DNA from: Paraclostridium sordellii
GTDB lineage: Bacteria; Bacillota; Clostridia; Peptostreptococcales; Peptostreptococcaceae
Reading direction: 5' to 3'
Assembly (NCBI RefSeq): GCF_000953675.1
Contig: NZ_LN679998.1
Span: 1,449,911-1,513,910 of the forward strand
Length of the DNA: 64,000 bases
The notes beneath the pieces are model-generated. The model saw nothing but the letters and a program-made list of their open reading frames with translations, searched no databases and was not told where the DNA came from. The stretch's first letter is position 1; every line of letters starts with the position of its first letter. The translations under genes were made by a program, and so were the position numbers. Below are positions 37,739-47,501 of the stretch, piece by piece.

Positions 37739-38104
37739 GTGTTTTTCATAATGGGAGTTAGCCAAAATCAAAAAAAGCTAGATTATAAACAACTAAACAT
37801 ATGTAAATGTTGTGGTAAATATTCAAACCTAGAAGTTTACATGACCTATTGGTACTTTATGTTTTTCTTTATACCTATTGCAAAATGGAATAAAGAATAC
37901 TATGTAAAAACCACTTGTTGTAATAAAATAGCTAAAATAGATGAAGAAATCGGTAAAAAAATTGAAAAAGGACAACCAGTAAATATTGATACAGAAAATC
38001 TAGATTTTGGATGTAGTGAAAATAGTGTAAAAGTATGCTCTGTATGTGGATATCAAACTACAGAAGACTTTACATACTGTCCAAAATGTTCAAACAAACT
38101 ATAA
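37739..38104 (+). CDS. Zinc-ribbon protein
   Basis: 121 residues starting with GTG, 7 bases after AGGAGG; the ATG at 37751 is less well placed. Cys pairs CKCCG (about 22-26), TTCC (about 58-61) and a C-terminal CSVCG...CPKC zinc ribbon (about 101-118). An aromatic patch MTYWYFMFFFIPIAKW between them could touch the membrane. Function unknown; such zinc-ribbon proteins are widespread in Firmicutes. It ends at a clean terminator. Confidence 0.75.
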   Translation: MFFIMGVSQNQKKLDYKQLNICKCCGKYSNLEVYMTYWYFMFFFIPIAKWNKEYYVKTTCCNKIAKIDEEIGKKIEKGQPVNIDTENLDFGCSENSVKVCSVCGYQTTEDFTYCPKCSNKL

Positions 38105-38121
38105 TTAAATACATATATAGG

Positions 38122-38147
38122 GCTAGTCAACTTGACTAGCTTTTTTT
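38122..38147 (+). terminator. Rho-independent terminator
   Basis: GCTAGTCAA/TTGACTAGC with a 7-T tail. Confidence 0.92.
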
Positions 38148-38452
38148 ATTATAAGTATATGGTAGATTGTTGTGTGATTTACTGTATAAAATAGTTACAA
38201 TATAGGTATTAGTTATGAAGGTTTAAGAGATATAGAACACCTTTTTAATATAATATCTAACGAATAGCTAATCATTTGACTTGTATTACTATAAACTCTA
38301 TTAGAGAGATATATATTGAATTAGTTTAAAATCATGAAGTTATTAGTAAAATTATTTTTTAGTTAGTAAATAATTTAATAAAATATAATATAAACATTTT
38401 ATAATTGTTATATAATGTGAAATATGAGTTATAGAATTTAGAGGTGGGGAGT
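38148..38452 (+). other. Leader region of the response regulator operon
   Basis: About 300 AT-rich bases without a gene. Several TATAAT-like boxes are near 38392-38416, but no -35 stands out. GAGGTGGGGAG at 38440-38450 is the ribosome site. Confidence 0.4.
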
Positions 38453-39115
38453 ATGAATAATAAAATTTTAATTATAGAAGATGATATAGAAATATCTAAT
38501 ATGCTAAATGATTATATTTCTAAAAATAATTATGATACGTATATAGCAAGAGATGGAGTAAATGGAGTTAAGATTACAAAAGAAAAGAATCCTGATTTAA
38601 TTATTCTTGATATAATGTTGCCATATAAAAGTGGCGATGAAGTATTAAGAGAAATTAGGAAATTTTCTAATGCTCCTGTAATTATTTTATCTGCAAAAGA
38701 GAGTATACAAATGAAGGTAGATTTATTAAAAATAGGTGCAGATGACTATGTAGTAAAACCTTTTGATTTATCTGAACTTTTAGCTAGAATTGAAACAAAT
38801 TTAAAAAGGTATGTAAAATCATTTAATCAAACAATAATATATAACTACAAAAATCTAACATTAAATTATGACTTAAAAGAGGTGTTAGTAGGGGAAGAGC
38901 TAATAAAACTTACTTCAAAGGAATTTGAAATTTTGTATTTATTAATTAAATATCCAAATAAAGTATTTTCTAAAAAAAATCTTTATGAAGCTGTATGGGA
39001 AGACATGTATACATATGATAATGATACAATAAATACTCATATAAGCAATATTAGGAAAAAGATTAATATTGATTTAATTGAAACTGTTTGGGGAATGGGA
39101 TATAAGTTAAAGTAA
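38453..39115 (+). CDS. OmpR-family response regulator
   Basis: 220 residues. Receiver with acidic pocket EDD (9-11), phospho-acceptor Asp53 in LIILDIMLP, Lys102 in VVKPFD; C-terminal winged helix ending TVWGMGYKLK. Start at 38453, because the upstream GTG (38444) is part of the ribosome site. It heads a cluster of ABC ATPase, permease and kinase genes, so it probably controls that transporter, as in BcrR/lantibiotic-immunity systems. The gap to the ATPase is 82 bases. Confidence 0.92.
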   Translation: MNNKILIIEDDIEISNMLNDYISKNNYDTYIARDGVNGVKITKEKNPDLIILDIMLPYKSGDEVLREIRKFSNAPVIILSAKESIQMKVDLLKIGADDYVVKPFDLSELLARIETNLKRYVKSFNQTIIYNYKNLTLNYDLKEVLVGEELIKLTSKEFEILYLLIKYPNKVFSKKNLYEAVWEDMYTYDNDTINTHISNIRKKINIDLIETVWGMGYKLK

Positions 39116-39197
39116 AATCTTTAGATATTCTTTAGAAATAACTTTAGAAAAATTTAAATAATAAATATTACTATATAAGGCAAAGGAGATGATATAA

Positions 39198-40121
39198 ATG
39201 TCAGAGATTATTTGCCAAACAGTAAATTTGTCAAAAAAATATAAAGATACTGTATCACTTGAAAAAGTAAATATTAATATTAAAAAAGGTGAAATTTATG
39301 GACTAATTGGAGAAAATGGTGCTGGGAAAACTACGTTAATTAAAATTATTGCACAACTTATAAAACCAACAGAAGGTAATGTTAAATTATTTGGGGAAAC
39401 TAGTGAAAATAAGTTATGTAGATTGCAAAAAAAAATTGGATATACAATTGAAACCCCTGCATTATATATGGATATGACGGCAAGACAAAATCTTGAGGTG
39501 ATACGTATAGAAAAGGGAATACCAGGAACTAGTGATATTGATAAAGTCCTAAGTATGGTGAATCTAAATGATACTGATAAAAAGAAAGTTAAGAACTTTT
39601 CATTAGGAATGAAACAGAGATTAGCTTTAGCAGTGGCTTTATTAAATGATCCAGAGATTTTGGTTTTAGATGAACCGTTAAATGGGCTTGATCCTACTGG
39701 AATTTCTGAGTTAAGAAATCTTTTAAAAAAATTAAATATTGAAAAAAATATTACAATAATATTATCAAGTCATATTCTTAGCGAACTTTATAAACTAGCA
39801 ACTTGCTATGGGATTATGCATAAAGGAAAAATAGTTGAAGAGATATCAGCAGAAATTTTAGATGATAGGTGTAAAAAACATATTTTTATAAAGGTTTCTG
39901 ATATTAAAATTGCATCTATGATATTAGAGAAAGATTTAGGAATTAATGATTTTATTGTATGTGATGATGATATTATTAAGATATATGGTAATTTTGATAA
40001 ATGTTCGCAAATAAATAAAACCTTAGTATTAAATAGTATATTAGTCGAAGAAATCAGTATTAAAGGAGAATGCTTAGAGTCATACTTCAAAAATTTAATA
40101 GGAGGTAAACTTTATGTATAA
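39198..40121 (+). CDS. ABC-2 transporter ATPase (BcrA/lantibiotic-immunity type)
   Basis: 307 residues. Walker A GENGAGKTT at about 37-45, signature FSLGMKQRL at about 134-142, Walker B EILVLDEPLNGLDP at about 153-166, switch His in SSHILSEL. The C-terminal 85 residues form the extra domain of BcrA/NatA-like ATPases. Such proteins power export of bacitracin, lantibiotics or similar peptides. It overlaps the permease gene by 8 bases, implying translational coupling. Confidence 0.92.
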   Translation: MSEIICQTVNLSKKYKDTVSLEKVNINIKKGEIYGLIGENGAGKTTLIKIIAQLIKPTEGNVKLFGETSENKLCRLQKKIGYTIETPALYMDMTARQNLEVIRIEKGIPGTSDIDKVLSMVNLNDTDKKKVKNFSLGMKQRLALAVALLNDPEILVLDEPLNGLDPTGISELRNLLKKLNIEKNITIILSSHILSELYKLATCYGIMHKGKIVEEISAEILDDRCKKHIFIKVSDIKIASMILEKDLGINDFIVCDDDIIKIYGNFDKCSQINKTLVLNSILVEEISIKGECLESYFKNLIGGKLYV

Positions 40122-40803
40122 TCTTTTAAAGGCAGAGACTTACAAATTAAAATATAGCAAGGAGTTATTAACTTGTATAATCGGATTATTTGTACTAGGT
40201 GCAATAACTATTTATTATGGTGGAGAATCAACTGGAAAGGAATCTTTATCAAGTCAAAGTCGTGAAATGTTTGGGCTTATGGCATGTACTTTGTTTGCTA
40301 TTACATATATTGGGAAAGATTTTGTATCTAAAACTATAAATCATACATTAACAGCAGGCCATAGAAGAAACAAAGTATTACTAAGCAAATATATATCATA
40401 CATTGTAGCCTGTATAATTATTTTAATAACAAATTACTTATTTATGGGTGGATTATATAGCCTACTTTATGGATGGGGACAATCCTTTAATGGATCAGAG
40501 ATATACTTTGTAATAGTATATATATCAATGGGTATATTTTTTGACTTGTGTATTGTATCTATTCCATTTTTTATATGCATGCTTATAAGAAACTCAAGTA
40601 TTGCAATGGCATTATCTGCTGGTGTAATTGGACTTATATTTGCATTATCTCAAATGCCTTGGGACACAGTTGCTTATAGTATGGGGAGTAAAGATACTTC
40701 TCTAGGATTTACTTCTATTATTTTTAGTCTATTTTTTATAGTTATTACATGTTTATTATATTTAATTTGTAATTATAATTTTAAGAAAATGGATATACAA
40801 TAA
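40114..40803 (+). CDS. ABC-2 type transporter permease
   Basis: 229 residues with six predicted helices, starting MYNLLKAETYKLKYSKE, the common start of lantibiotic-immunity/bacitracin permeases (MxNLLKxExxKLK). The KTINHTLTAGHRRNKVLLSKY segment after the second helix is also typical of ABC-2 permeases. AGGAGG lies 8 bases before the ATG. It works with the preceding ATPase; the substrate is unknown. Confidence 0.9.
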   Translation: MYNLLKAETYKLKYSKELLTCIIGLFVLGAITIYYGGESTGKESLSSQSREMFGLMACTLFAITYIGKDFVSKTINHTLTAGHRRNKVLLSKYISYIVACIIILITNYLFMGGLYSLLYGWGQSFNGSEIYFVIVYISMGIFFDLCIVSIPFFICMLIRNSSIAMALSAGVIGLIFALSQMPWDTVAYSMGSKDTSLGFTSIIFSLFFIVITCLLYLICNYNFKKMDIQ

Positions 40804-40829
40804 ATTTCTATGAAAGGATGGATTATAGT

Positions 40830-41723
40830 ATGCTAGAGATTTTAATAATTATAATTATGTTATATACTTTAATCCGTTTTATATCATTAAAAAAACAATT
40901 AAGAAAAATTGAAAAACAAGTTTACAATAAAGAAAGAGTTAATATCACTCTAAATGATAAAGATATAGAAAATTTAGCTGCGACTATAAATAACAATGTG
41001 CAAGAGCAAAAACAGGTTGAAATAGATATTATGAATAGAGAAGAGAGATTAAAACAGGATATTTCTGATATAGCTCACGATTTAAGAACACCACTTGCAT
41101 CAATTAGAGGTTATATAACTCTTTTAGATAATTGTACAGAACAAGAAAAGAAAGAATACATAAATATTATTGAAAGAAAATCTGAAGAGTTAAAATTATT
41201 AATTAATAATTTTTATGAAATATCCTTATTTGATAATAGTAGTCTAAAAATACAGACTACATCAATAGATATTGTTCAAGTAATTATGGAAATTGTTATT
41301 TCTAATTATGCTTTGATAAAAAATAATGAAATTGAAATAGACAATAGATTGCCAGAGAAGCAAATAAAAATTTATGGGGAAGAACTTACTTGTAAAAGAA
41401 TAATACAAAACTTAATATCTAATTCAATTAAATACTCAAATGGATATATTTCAATACAACTTGACGAATTTGACAATGAAGTAGTATTTACTATTAGAAA
41501 TAGTGTTTTGGAATTAAAAGAATCGAATTTAGATCATTTATTTGAAAGATTTTACACTGTAGATAAATCTCGTAACCGTAGTGGTAGTGGATTAGGATTA
41601 TATATTGTAAAACTATTATTAAAAAAAATTGGTGGCGAAGTAAGGGACATAAGTTTAGAAGATGGTATTTTAAGTATTTCAATTATGTTTAAAGCTTTTG
41701 TTGAATTAGACAAAGAATTATAA
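40830..41723 (+). CDS. Sensor histidine kinase
   Basis: 297 residues from the ATG at 40830; the ATG at 40818 overlaps the AAAGGA ribosome site. One N-terminal membrane helix (about 3-18), a linker coiled coil, HisKA with DIAHDLRTPLASIRGY (His83), then HATPase_c with NLISNSIKYS, and SGSGLGLYIVKLL. There is no extracytoplasmic sensor domain, so it likely senses within the membrane or through the neighbouring ABC transporter. Partner is the regulator at 38453. Ends at a terminator. Confidence 0.9.
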   Translation: MLEILIIIIMLYTLIRFISLKKQLRKIEKQVYNKERVNITLNDKDIENLAATINNNVQEQKQVEIDIMNREERLKQDISDIAHDLRTPLASIRGYITLLDNCTEQEKKEYINIIERKSEELKLLINNFYEISLFDNSSLKIQTTSIDIVQVIMEIVISNYALIKNNEIEIDNRLPEKQIKIYGEELTCKRIIQNLISNSIKYSNGYISIQLDEFDNEVVFTIRNSVLELKESNLDHLFERFYTVDKSRNRSGSGLGLYIVKLLLKKIGGEVRDISLEDGILSISIMFKAFVELDKEL

Positions 41724-41806
41724 AAAGTACATATACAGAAATACTAGGATATGTAGTTTCTTATATTAAAAGTTCATAATTTTAATATATTGACAATTAA
41801 ATTATA

Positions 41807-41849
41807 TAAAAATAGCTAGACTTAGATTAATTTAAGTCTAGCTATTTTT
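41807..41849 (+). terminator. Rho-independent terminator
   Basis: AAAATAGCTAGACTTA/TAAGTCTAGCTATTTT with a T-rich tail. Confidence 0.9.
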
Positions 41850-41979
41850 ATTAATATGTATTAAATGATTATCTAAAACAGTCTATTACAAAATATCATA
41901 TAATCCTTATTAAATCTCAAGTTCTGCTATAATTAAATTAAAGATTAATAAACTAAAAAACTATATATGGGGGGATTTT

Positions 41980-43146
41980 GTGAGGTTTAGGGTTTTAATA
42001 ATTTCTATACTAATAATTTTAACAACAGTTGGATGTTCAAGCACCAACAACTTATCAAAAGAAGATAAACTAGCTGACTTTGAACAACTATACAATGAAA
42101 TTAAAAATGGGTATCCTTTTTTAGAAGTTAACAAAAGGCAAAATAATATAGACTGGCTAGCTAATAAAGAAACTTATCAAGACTTGATAGAAAAAACATC
42201 ATCAGACCAAGATTTCGCTGAAAAATTAAACTCTATATTACAAGATTTAAATAGTGGTCATACTGAAGTAATTACTGAAAAGGCATATTTTGATATGTTT
42301 AAAGAAGTTTATGGTCCACTGGGATGGTATGACTTTTTTGATGATGAAAATGTAAATAATATGTATAATTCCTTCAAAGATAAAGGAAAACCTATGAGTG
42401 AAAGTTTTAAAGATATAGAAATGAAAGACTTAGTAAAAGATAAAATAGGCTATATATACATTCCTCAAATGAATTCAGCAAATGGATCTATTGATGATGA
42501 TATGAAAAGAATTGAATCCTACCTAAGAAATAGACAAAATTATAAAGCTTTAGTTATTAATATAAGGGGGAACACTGGAGGAACTGATGAATACTGGACT
42601 AAGTTAGTATCAATACTTTCAGATAAAAAGTTTGAGTGTGGAGGATATAATTTAGTTAGAAATAATTCAGATGTTATAAATAACTACACTAAGGCTAGAA
42701 AGGTAAATCTTAATGATATTAATGAACTGCCTAAAAATATAATTAAAAAGGCTCCAAAAGAATTAACAAGCATGTTTACACACTTTGAAGAGAATAAACT
42801 TACAGTTGAAGGAAAGAGCAAAATACCATTTAAAGGGAAAATATATTTATTAGTTGATGATTTTGTATATTCAGGAGCAGAGTCATTTTCTATATTTTGT
42901 AAAGAACAAAATTTTGCTACAATAGTGGGGACTAAAACTGGAGGAGATGGTTATGTGTATGATCCAGTTTTATTTAAATTAAACAACAGTGGTCTTATTG
43001 TAAGAATGTCATCAGCTATGTATATAACTGACGGTGGTATATGTAATGAAGAAGAAAAAACTACGCCTGATGTAAAAATTGAAAATAATTCCAAAAGGCT
43101 AGAACCTTATATTGATAAAGTTTTAGAACTTGAAAATGAAAAATAA
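41980..43146 (+). CDS. S41-family peptidase-like lipoprotein
   Basis: 388 residues, GTG start 5 bases after GGGGGG. Signal peptide with lipobox TTVGC (Cys19). N-terminal helical domain, then an S41 (C-terminal processing protease) fold: IGYIYIPQMNSA, LVINIRGNTGG, nucleophile Ser298 in VYSGAESF, and Lys319 in GTKTGGDG. No PDZ domain is apparent, as in the TSPc-only group. Possible role: processing of extracytoplasmic peptides or proteins at the membrane. It is a single gene between two terminators. Confidence 0.88.
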   Translation: MRFRVLIISILIILTTVGCSSTNNLSKEDKLADFEQLYNEIKNGYPFLEVNKRQNNIDWLANKETYQDLIEKTSSDQDFAEKLNSILQDLNSGHTEVITEKAYFDMFKEVYGPLGWYDFFDDENVNNMYNSFKDKGKPMSESFKDIEMKDLVKDKIGYIYIPQMNSANGSIDDDMKRIESYLRNRQNYKALVINIRGNTGGTDEYWTKLVSILSDKKFECGGYNLVRNNSDVINNYTKARKVNLNDINELPKNIIKKAPKELTSMFTHFEENKLTVEGKSKIPFKGKIYLLVDDFVYSGAESFSIFCKEQNFATIVGTKTGGDGYVYDPVLFKLNNSGLIVRMSSAMYITDGGICNEEEKTTPDVKIENNSKRLEPYIDKVLELENEK

Positions 43147-43161
43147 AATTTAAATTATAAT

Positions 43162-43203
43162 AAAAACACCTACTAATAGAATCTATCTATATTAGGTGTT
43201 TTT
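43162..43203 (+). terminator. Rho-independent terminator
   Basis: AAAAACACC...TAATA with TATTA...GGTGTTTTT, with a short bulge. A sister sequence lies at 59669-59713. Confidence 0.82.
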
Positions 43204-43316
43204 AAATGTATATTTATTTTTACTAAATACAAACTTTATAATATAATATAGTAAAAACAAACAATACACCAGTAATAAATATAAATTATTAAGCTAAGGA
43301 ATTGAGGAAAGATGAT

Positions 43317-44330
43317 ATGAATATAAAGACAAAAGATATAGCTAGTAAATCAGGGGTATCTATAGCTACTGTTTCTAGGTATCTAAATAAATCGGGATAT
43401 GTAAAACAAGAAACAAGGGAATTAATTAAAAAAACAATACAAGAAATAAAAAAACAAGACAAAACATATGAAAAAGAAAAGAATATTGCAGTAGTTTTTC
43501 CAGATTTATCAAATATGTTTTTTACAGATGTACTTAAAGGATTAACTGAAGAGGCAGATAAATTAAACTACAATGTATTTTCATTTGACAGCGGTGAAAG
43601 TATTGAAAAGGAAATGAAAATAATTGATGCATTAAAAGACTTTAACATTTGTGGGCTAATAATTACAACAACTATAAAAAATAGAGAAACTACTAAAGAA
43701 CATGTCCAAAATCTAAATTCTTTAGGTGTTCCTGTGATATTAATAGATAGAGACTTAATATTTTGTGATTTTGATGGAATATTTAGTGACAATAAAAAGG
43801 GAGCTTTTGATGGTGTAGATACTCTAATAGCTGAGGGACATAAAAAAATAGCTGTAATAACAGGACCTTTAGAGTATGAGACTGCGGGGCTTAGATTAGA
43901 AGGCTATAAGCAAGCACATAAGGTAAATGGATTAGAAATAAATGAGGACTACATTCATGAAGGGGATTATCAGATTGATTCAGGGTATAATCTTACAAAA
44001 GAAATAGTAAATAACAATAAAGATGTAACTGCAATTTTTAGTTGTAATAATATGATGACATTAGGGGCTATAAATGCATTAAATGAGATGGAAATGAAAA
44101 TAGGACAAGATATATCATTATTAGGATTTGATGATTTAGAGTTTTTTACATATCTAGGACTAAATATTAGTGTTGTTTCTAGACAAACTTGTGAAATGGG
44201 AAGAATAGCTTTTGAAGTTTTATCAAAGAAAATTTTAGAAGAAGAACCATATACTACTCAAAATATAGTATTAAAGCCAAGTATTGTACTTAGAGGTTCG
44301 GAAAAGTTAATAAATAATGATAAGAAATAG
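43317..44330 (+). CDS. LacI-family transcriptional regulator
   Basis: 337 residues. N-terminal HTH TKDIASKSGVSIATVSRYLNKSGYV (about 4-28), then a periplasmic-binding-protein-like sensor domain (VVFPDLSNMFFTDVLKGL ... LGFDDLEFFTYLGLNISVV). A TTG 15 bases upstream could start a longer form, but the GAGG site fits the ATG at 43317. Ligand unknown; RbsR-like control of the glpF-rbsK-rbsD operon 1.3 kb downstream is plausible but unproven. Confidence 0.9.
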   Translation: MNIKTKDIASKSGVSIATVSRYLNKSGYVKQETRELIKKTIQEIKKQDKTYEKEKNIAVVFPDLSNMFFTDVLKGLTEEADKLNYNVFSFDSGESIEKEMKIIDALKDFNICGLIITTTIKNRETTKEHVQNLNSLGVPVILIDRDLIFCDFDGIFSDNKKGAFDGVDTLIAEGHKKIAVITGPLEYETAGLRLEGYKQAHKVNGLEINEDYIHEGDYQIDSGYNLTKEIVNNNKDVTAIFSCNNMMTLGAINALNEMEMKIGQDISLLGFDDLEFFTYLGLNISVVSRQTCEMGRIAFEVLSKKILEEEPYTTQNIVLKPSIVLRGSEKLINNDKK

Positions 44331-44343
44331 ATGTTAAATATTA

Positions 44344-44377
44344 ATAAAGTCCAGTAGTATTATTTGCTGGACTTTAC
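44344..44377. terminator. Terminator between convergent genes
   Basis: TAAAGTCCAG/CTGGACTTTA stem with 14-base loop. Confidence 0.85.
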
Positions 44378-44398
44378 TTATAATAATTTATTATTTAT

Positions 44399-44917
44399 TT
44401 ATTGCAAATTAAGCCTGTAAGTATAATTTTCATAAACAATATCAGTTCCACTCTTTTTAAAAGTACCCTCTTTTTCAATCTTAAAACCAAGTTTTCTTAA
44501 TACTGCATTTGAACCATTATTTAATTTGGCGACATCAGCAGTTATATATTCTGCTCCATTTTCTATACAGAAACTGCACAATGCTCTTACCATTTCTGTA
44601 GCATATCCTTGACGCCAATACTTTTTATGAATTGCATATCCTAAATCCCAATGTGTTTTATCTTCACTTGGAAAAGCACTATATGTCCCAATATAATTTC
44701 CACCTTCTTTAGAAATTGCAATAAAATAGTAGCATCCATCATATACTTCTACACTATCTTTCCATTTTAGATAAGTATCATTTGCTTTTTCACGTGGTGG
44801 GTCTGATAGATATTTTCCCATTTCATCATCTAACCATATATTCAAACAAAAGTCGGTATCTTCTTTTTTGGTGCTTTTAATAATTAATCGTTTTGTTTTT
44901 AATTCTATCATTTTCAT
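44399..44917 (-). CDS. RimJ/RimL-type GNAT acetyltransferase
   Basis: 172 residues. IELKTKRLIIKSTKKEDTDFCLNIW start, acetyl-CoA motif YAIHKKYWRQGYATEMVRAL at about 92-111, and ADVAKLNNGSNAVLRKLGF, the Acetyltransf_3 pattern. Members acetylate protein N-termini or small molecules. GGGGGATAAC precedes the ATG. A lone gene facing the LacI regulator. Confidence 0.9.
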   Translation of the reverse strand: MKMIELKTKRLIIKSTKKEDTDFCLNIWLDDEMGKYLSDPPREKANDTYLKWKDSVEVYDGCYYFIAISKEGGNYIGTYSAFPSEDKTHWDLGYAIHKKYWRQGYATEMVRALCSFCIENGAEYITADVAKLNNGSNAVLRKLGFKIEKEGTFKKSGTDIVYENYTYRLNLQ

Positions 44918-45124
44918 GTTATCCCCCTATGTAATTATAATTAACGAATATAATTATGCACTGTTTAATTTATTTAAATAATTAAAATATCAAATCTCTA
45001 TTTATCTATATGACATCAAAAGTATCACTATTTCAAATTATATAATAATTGTGAATCCATATATCTTTAATTATAATGTGTAGAGTACAACAAAGTAGTA
45101 GTATATTTTAAATGGGGGATTAAG

Positions 45125-45394
45125 ATGATAACAATATTAAGTGTATCAATGATAGTGTTGGGAATTTTACTTGTGATTGCACAAGTAAAAGAAGGATATG
45201 ATAAAACATATATAGGAAAATATAATAAAATTAAATTTTTTATAAATTTAGTTTATGGATTTTATTACGTAATAATGGGGTTATTAGCAATATTAAAAGT
45301 AATATCAGAAAAGAGGTTTATTAATCTACTTATTCTATTTGGTGTTTTACGTGTTTTAATAGATTATAAAATTAAAACTCAAGAAAATCGTTAG
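45125..45394 (+). CDS. Small membrane protein
   Basis: 89 residues, three predicted helices (about 4-21, 36-60, 66-80) with basic loops. GGGGG is 7 bases before the ATG. No family recognised. Ends before a terminator. Confidence 0.55.
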   Translation: MITILSVSMIVLGILLVIAQVKEGYDKTYIGKYNKIKFFINLVYGFYYVIMGLLAILKVISEKRFINLLILFGVLRVLIDYKIKTQENR

Positions 45395-45435
45395 AATTAT
45401 AAATGTAAATTTCAATTCTTAGATTAGATAGAATA

Positions 45436-45469
45436 AAAAATCCTATAGATATATCTATTGGATTTTTTT
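45436..45469 (+). terminator. Rho-independent terminator
   Basis: AAAAATCCTATAGA/TCTATTGGATTTTTTT, one mismatch. Confidence 0.82.
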
Positions 45470-45581
45470 ATTTTAATATAATTCATATGCATAATGTGTA
45501 ATAAATATGAAAAATATGAAAGAAATATGGAAAAAGATATTGAAAAAATGAAAAAAGTATTATATCATATCAAATATAAGG

Positions 45582-45598
45582 TTGGAAAACGATATCAA
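45582..45598 (+). promoter_or_regulatory. Candidate LacI-type operator
   Basis: TTGGAAAACGATATCAA has a CG centre and TTG/CAA ends like LacI-family operators but only partial symmetry. It lies 46 bases before the aquaglyceroporin gene. Confidence 0.35.
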
Positions 45599-45643
45599 TA
45601 AAAATTTAACAAAGAATATAATTATAAAGGATGATGAACTAAA

Positions 45644-46471
45644 ATGAATGTATATTTAGCAGAATTCATAGGAGTAACAATGTTAATATTTTTTGGTTGT
45701 GGAGTTTTGGCAGGAAATTCATTAAAAACATCAGGCTCACACCAAGCAGGAAATGTAGCTATAAATATTTCTTGGGGATGTACAGTCGCAATGGTTATAT
45801 ATTGCCTTGGAGATATAAGTGGGGCTCATATTAATCCTGCAGTTACAATTATGCAAGCAGTTAGAGGTACTTTTGAATGGAGTTTAGTACCAGGGTATGT
45901 TTTGGCTCAAATAGCTGGTGGTATGTTTGGTGGTGTATTAGTATATTTTCAATTCATTAATCACTGGGAAAAAACAGATGACCCACAAGCTAAGTTAACT
46001 ATATTTGCTACTGCACCAACTATAAGAAATAATTTAGCAAACTTCTTTAGTGAGTACATAGTAACATTTGCATTAGTATTTTGTATATTAGGTCTAGACA
46101 AAAACACATTCCCAAGTGGATTAAAACCATTAGCAGTTGGATGTTTAATATTTTTAGTAGGAACATCATTTGGTGGAGTAACAGGAGCTGCACTAAATCC
46201 AGCTAGAGACTTAGGTCCTCGTTTAGCGCATTTCTTTTTACCAATACCAGGTAAAGGAAGTTCTGATTTTAAATATGCATGGATACCTGTAATAGCCCCT
46301 ATAATGGGAGCAATTACTTCAGGATTAGTACATCTTGCTTTATACGATGGAGTTGTAGATTATAGACTTTACACTATGATAGGTGTAACAATAGCTACTT
46401 TTGTTGGGATAAAGTTAAAGAGTAAAAATGAGGAAAGCATACATAATGAATTAATAGATAAAATTGCGTAA
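45644..46471 (+). CDS. MIP-family aquaglyceroporin
   Basis: 275 residues with six helices and two half-helix loops. First motif GAHINPAVTI (about 65), second ALNPARDLGPRL (about 186) with the Asp after NPAR that marks glycerol facilitators. It passes glycerol or small polyols by diffusion. Unusually, the next genes are ribokinase and D-ribose pyranase, with no kinase or dehydrogenase for glycerol. This suggests uptake of ribose or another pentose-like substrate, or a mixed role. Ribosome site AAAGGATGAT is rather far from the ATG. Confidence 0.9.
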   Translation: MNVYLAEFIGVTMLIFFGCGVLAGNSLKTSGSHQAGNVAINISWGCTVAMVIYCLGDISGAHINPAVTIMQAVRGTFEWSLVPGYVLAQIAGGMFGGVLVYFQFINHWEKTDDPQAKLTIFATAPTIRNNLANFFSEYIVTFALVFCILGLDKNTFPSGLKPLAVGCLIFLVGTSFGGVTGAALNPARDLGPRLAHFFLPIPGKGSSDFKYAWIPVIAPIMGAITSGLVHLALYDGVVDYRLYTMIGVTIATFVGIKLKSKNEESIHNELIDKIA

Positions 46472-46555
46472 CAAAAATTATAAATATGTAAGAAATGTGT
46501 AAAAAACATGAAAATATATTACAAATCAAATGACAACAGATAAGGAGAATTTAAC

Positions 46556-47470
46556 ATGAAAAAGATATGTGTAATAGGAAGTCTTAATATGGATTTAGTT
46601 GTAAATGTTGATGAAATGCCAAAGAAGGGTCAAACATTAATAGGAAGTAAGTTTAAAGAAATACCAGGTGGAAAAGGTGCAAACCAAGCAGTAGCAGCAT
46701 CAAGACTTGGTGGAGATGTTTATATGATAGGTAAGGTTGGAAATGATGGATTTGGACAAAGTCTATTAAAACAATTAAAAGCAGATAAAGTAAAAACTGA
46801 TTATGTACAAATTGAAGAAGGACCAAGTGGAGTAGCTCTTATAACTGTAGATAAGAATGCTGAAAACTCTATAGTAGTATCTCCTGGGGCAAACTTTAAA
46901 TTAGAAGAATCAGATATAGATAAATGTATAGATGGGATAAAAGAAAGTGAAATAGTTGTAATACAACTTGAAACTCCAATAGATACTATAAAATACGCTT
47001 TAGAAAAATCAAAAGAATTAGGTAAGTTTACAATATTAAATCCAGCACCAGCAGTTAAGCTAAGTGATGATATTATAAAAAATGTAGATTTATTAACTCC
47101 AAATGAAACAGAACTTGAAATATTAAGTGGAGTGAAAATAGAAAATGAAGATGATATAAAAAAAGCAGCTAATGTAATGATACAAAAAGGTGTAAAACAA
47201 CTTATAGTTACATTAGGATCAAAGGGAAGTCTTTATTTAGATAAGGATAACGTAAAATTTAAAAAGTCATATAAAGTAGAGGCAATAGATACAACAGCTG
47301 CAGGAGATAGTTACACAGGAGCATTAGCAGTAGCATTTTCCAAAGGTAAAGATATAGATGAAGCTATGGACTTTGCATCAAAGGTAGGGGCTTTATGTGT
47401 TACTAATGTAGGAGCACAAACATCAATACCAAGTTTATACGATATTATGAATTATAATTTTGATAAATAA
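46556..47470 (+). CDS. rbsK: Ribokinase
   Basis: 304 residues of the PfkB family. N-terminal [20 protein letters not shown], substrate motif [17 protein letters not shown], and the C-terminal [16 protein letters not shown] signature with the catalytic Asp. Phosphorylates D-ribose to ribose 5-phosphate in the cytoplasm. AAGGAG is 8 bases before the ATG. It lies between the aquaglyceroporin (84-base gap) and rbsD, as in standard rbs operons but without the RbsACB importer. Confidence 0.94.
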   Translation: MKKICVIGSLNMDLVVNVDEMPKKGQTLIGSKFKEIPGGKGANQAVAASRLGGDVYMIGKVGNDGFGQSLLKQLKADKVKTDYVQIEEGPSGVALITVDKNAENSIVVSPGANFKLEESDIDKCIDGIKESEIVVIQLETPIDTIKYALEKSKELGKFTILNPAPAVKLSDDIIKNVDLLTPNETELEILSGVKIENEDDIKKAANVMIQKGVKQLIVTLGSKGSLYLDKDNVKFKKSYKVEAIDTTAAGDSYTGALAVAFSKGKDIDEAMDFASKVGALCVTNVGAQTSIPSLYDIMNYNFDK

Positions 47471-47501
47471 AAAAATAGTACATAAATTAAGGAGATTGAA
47501 G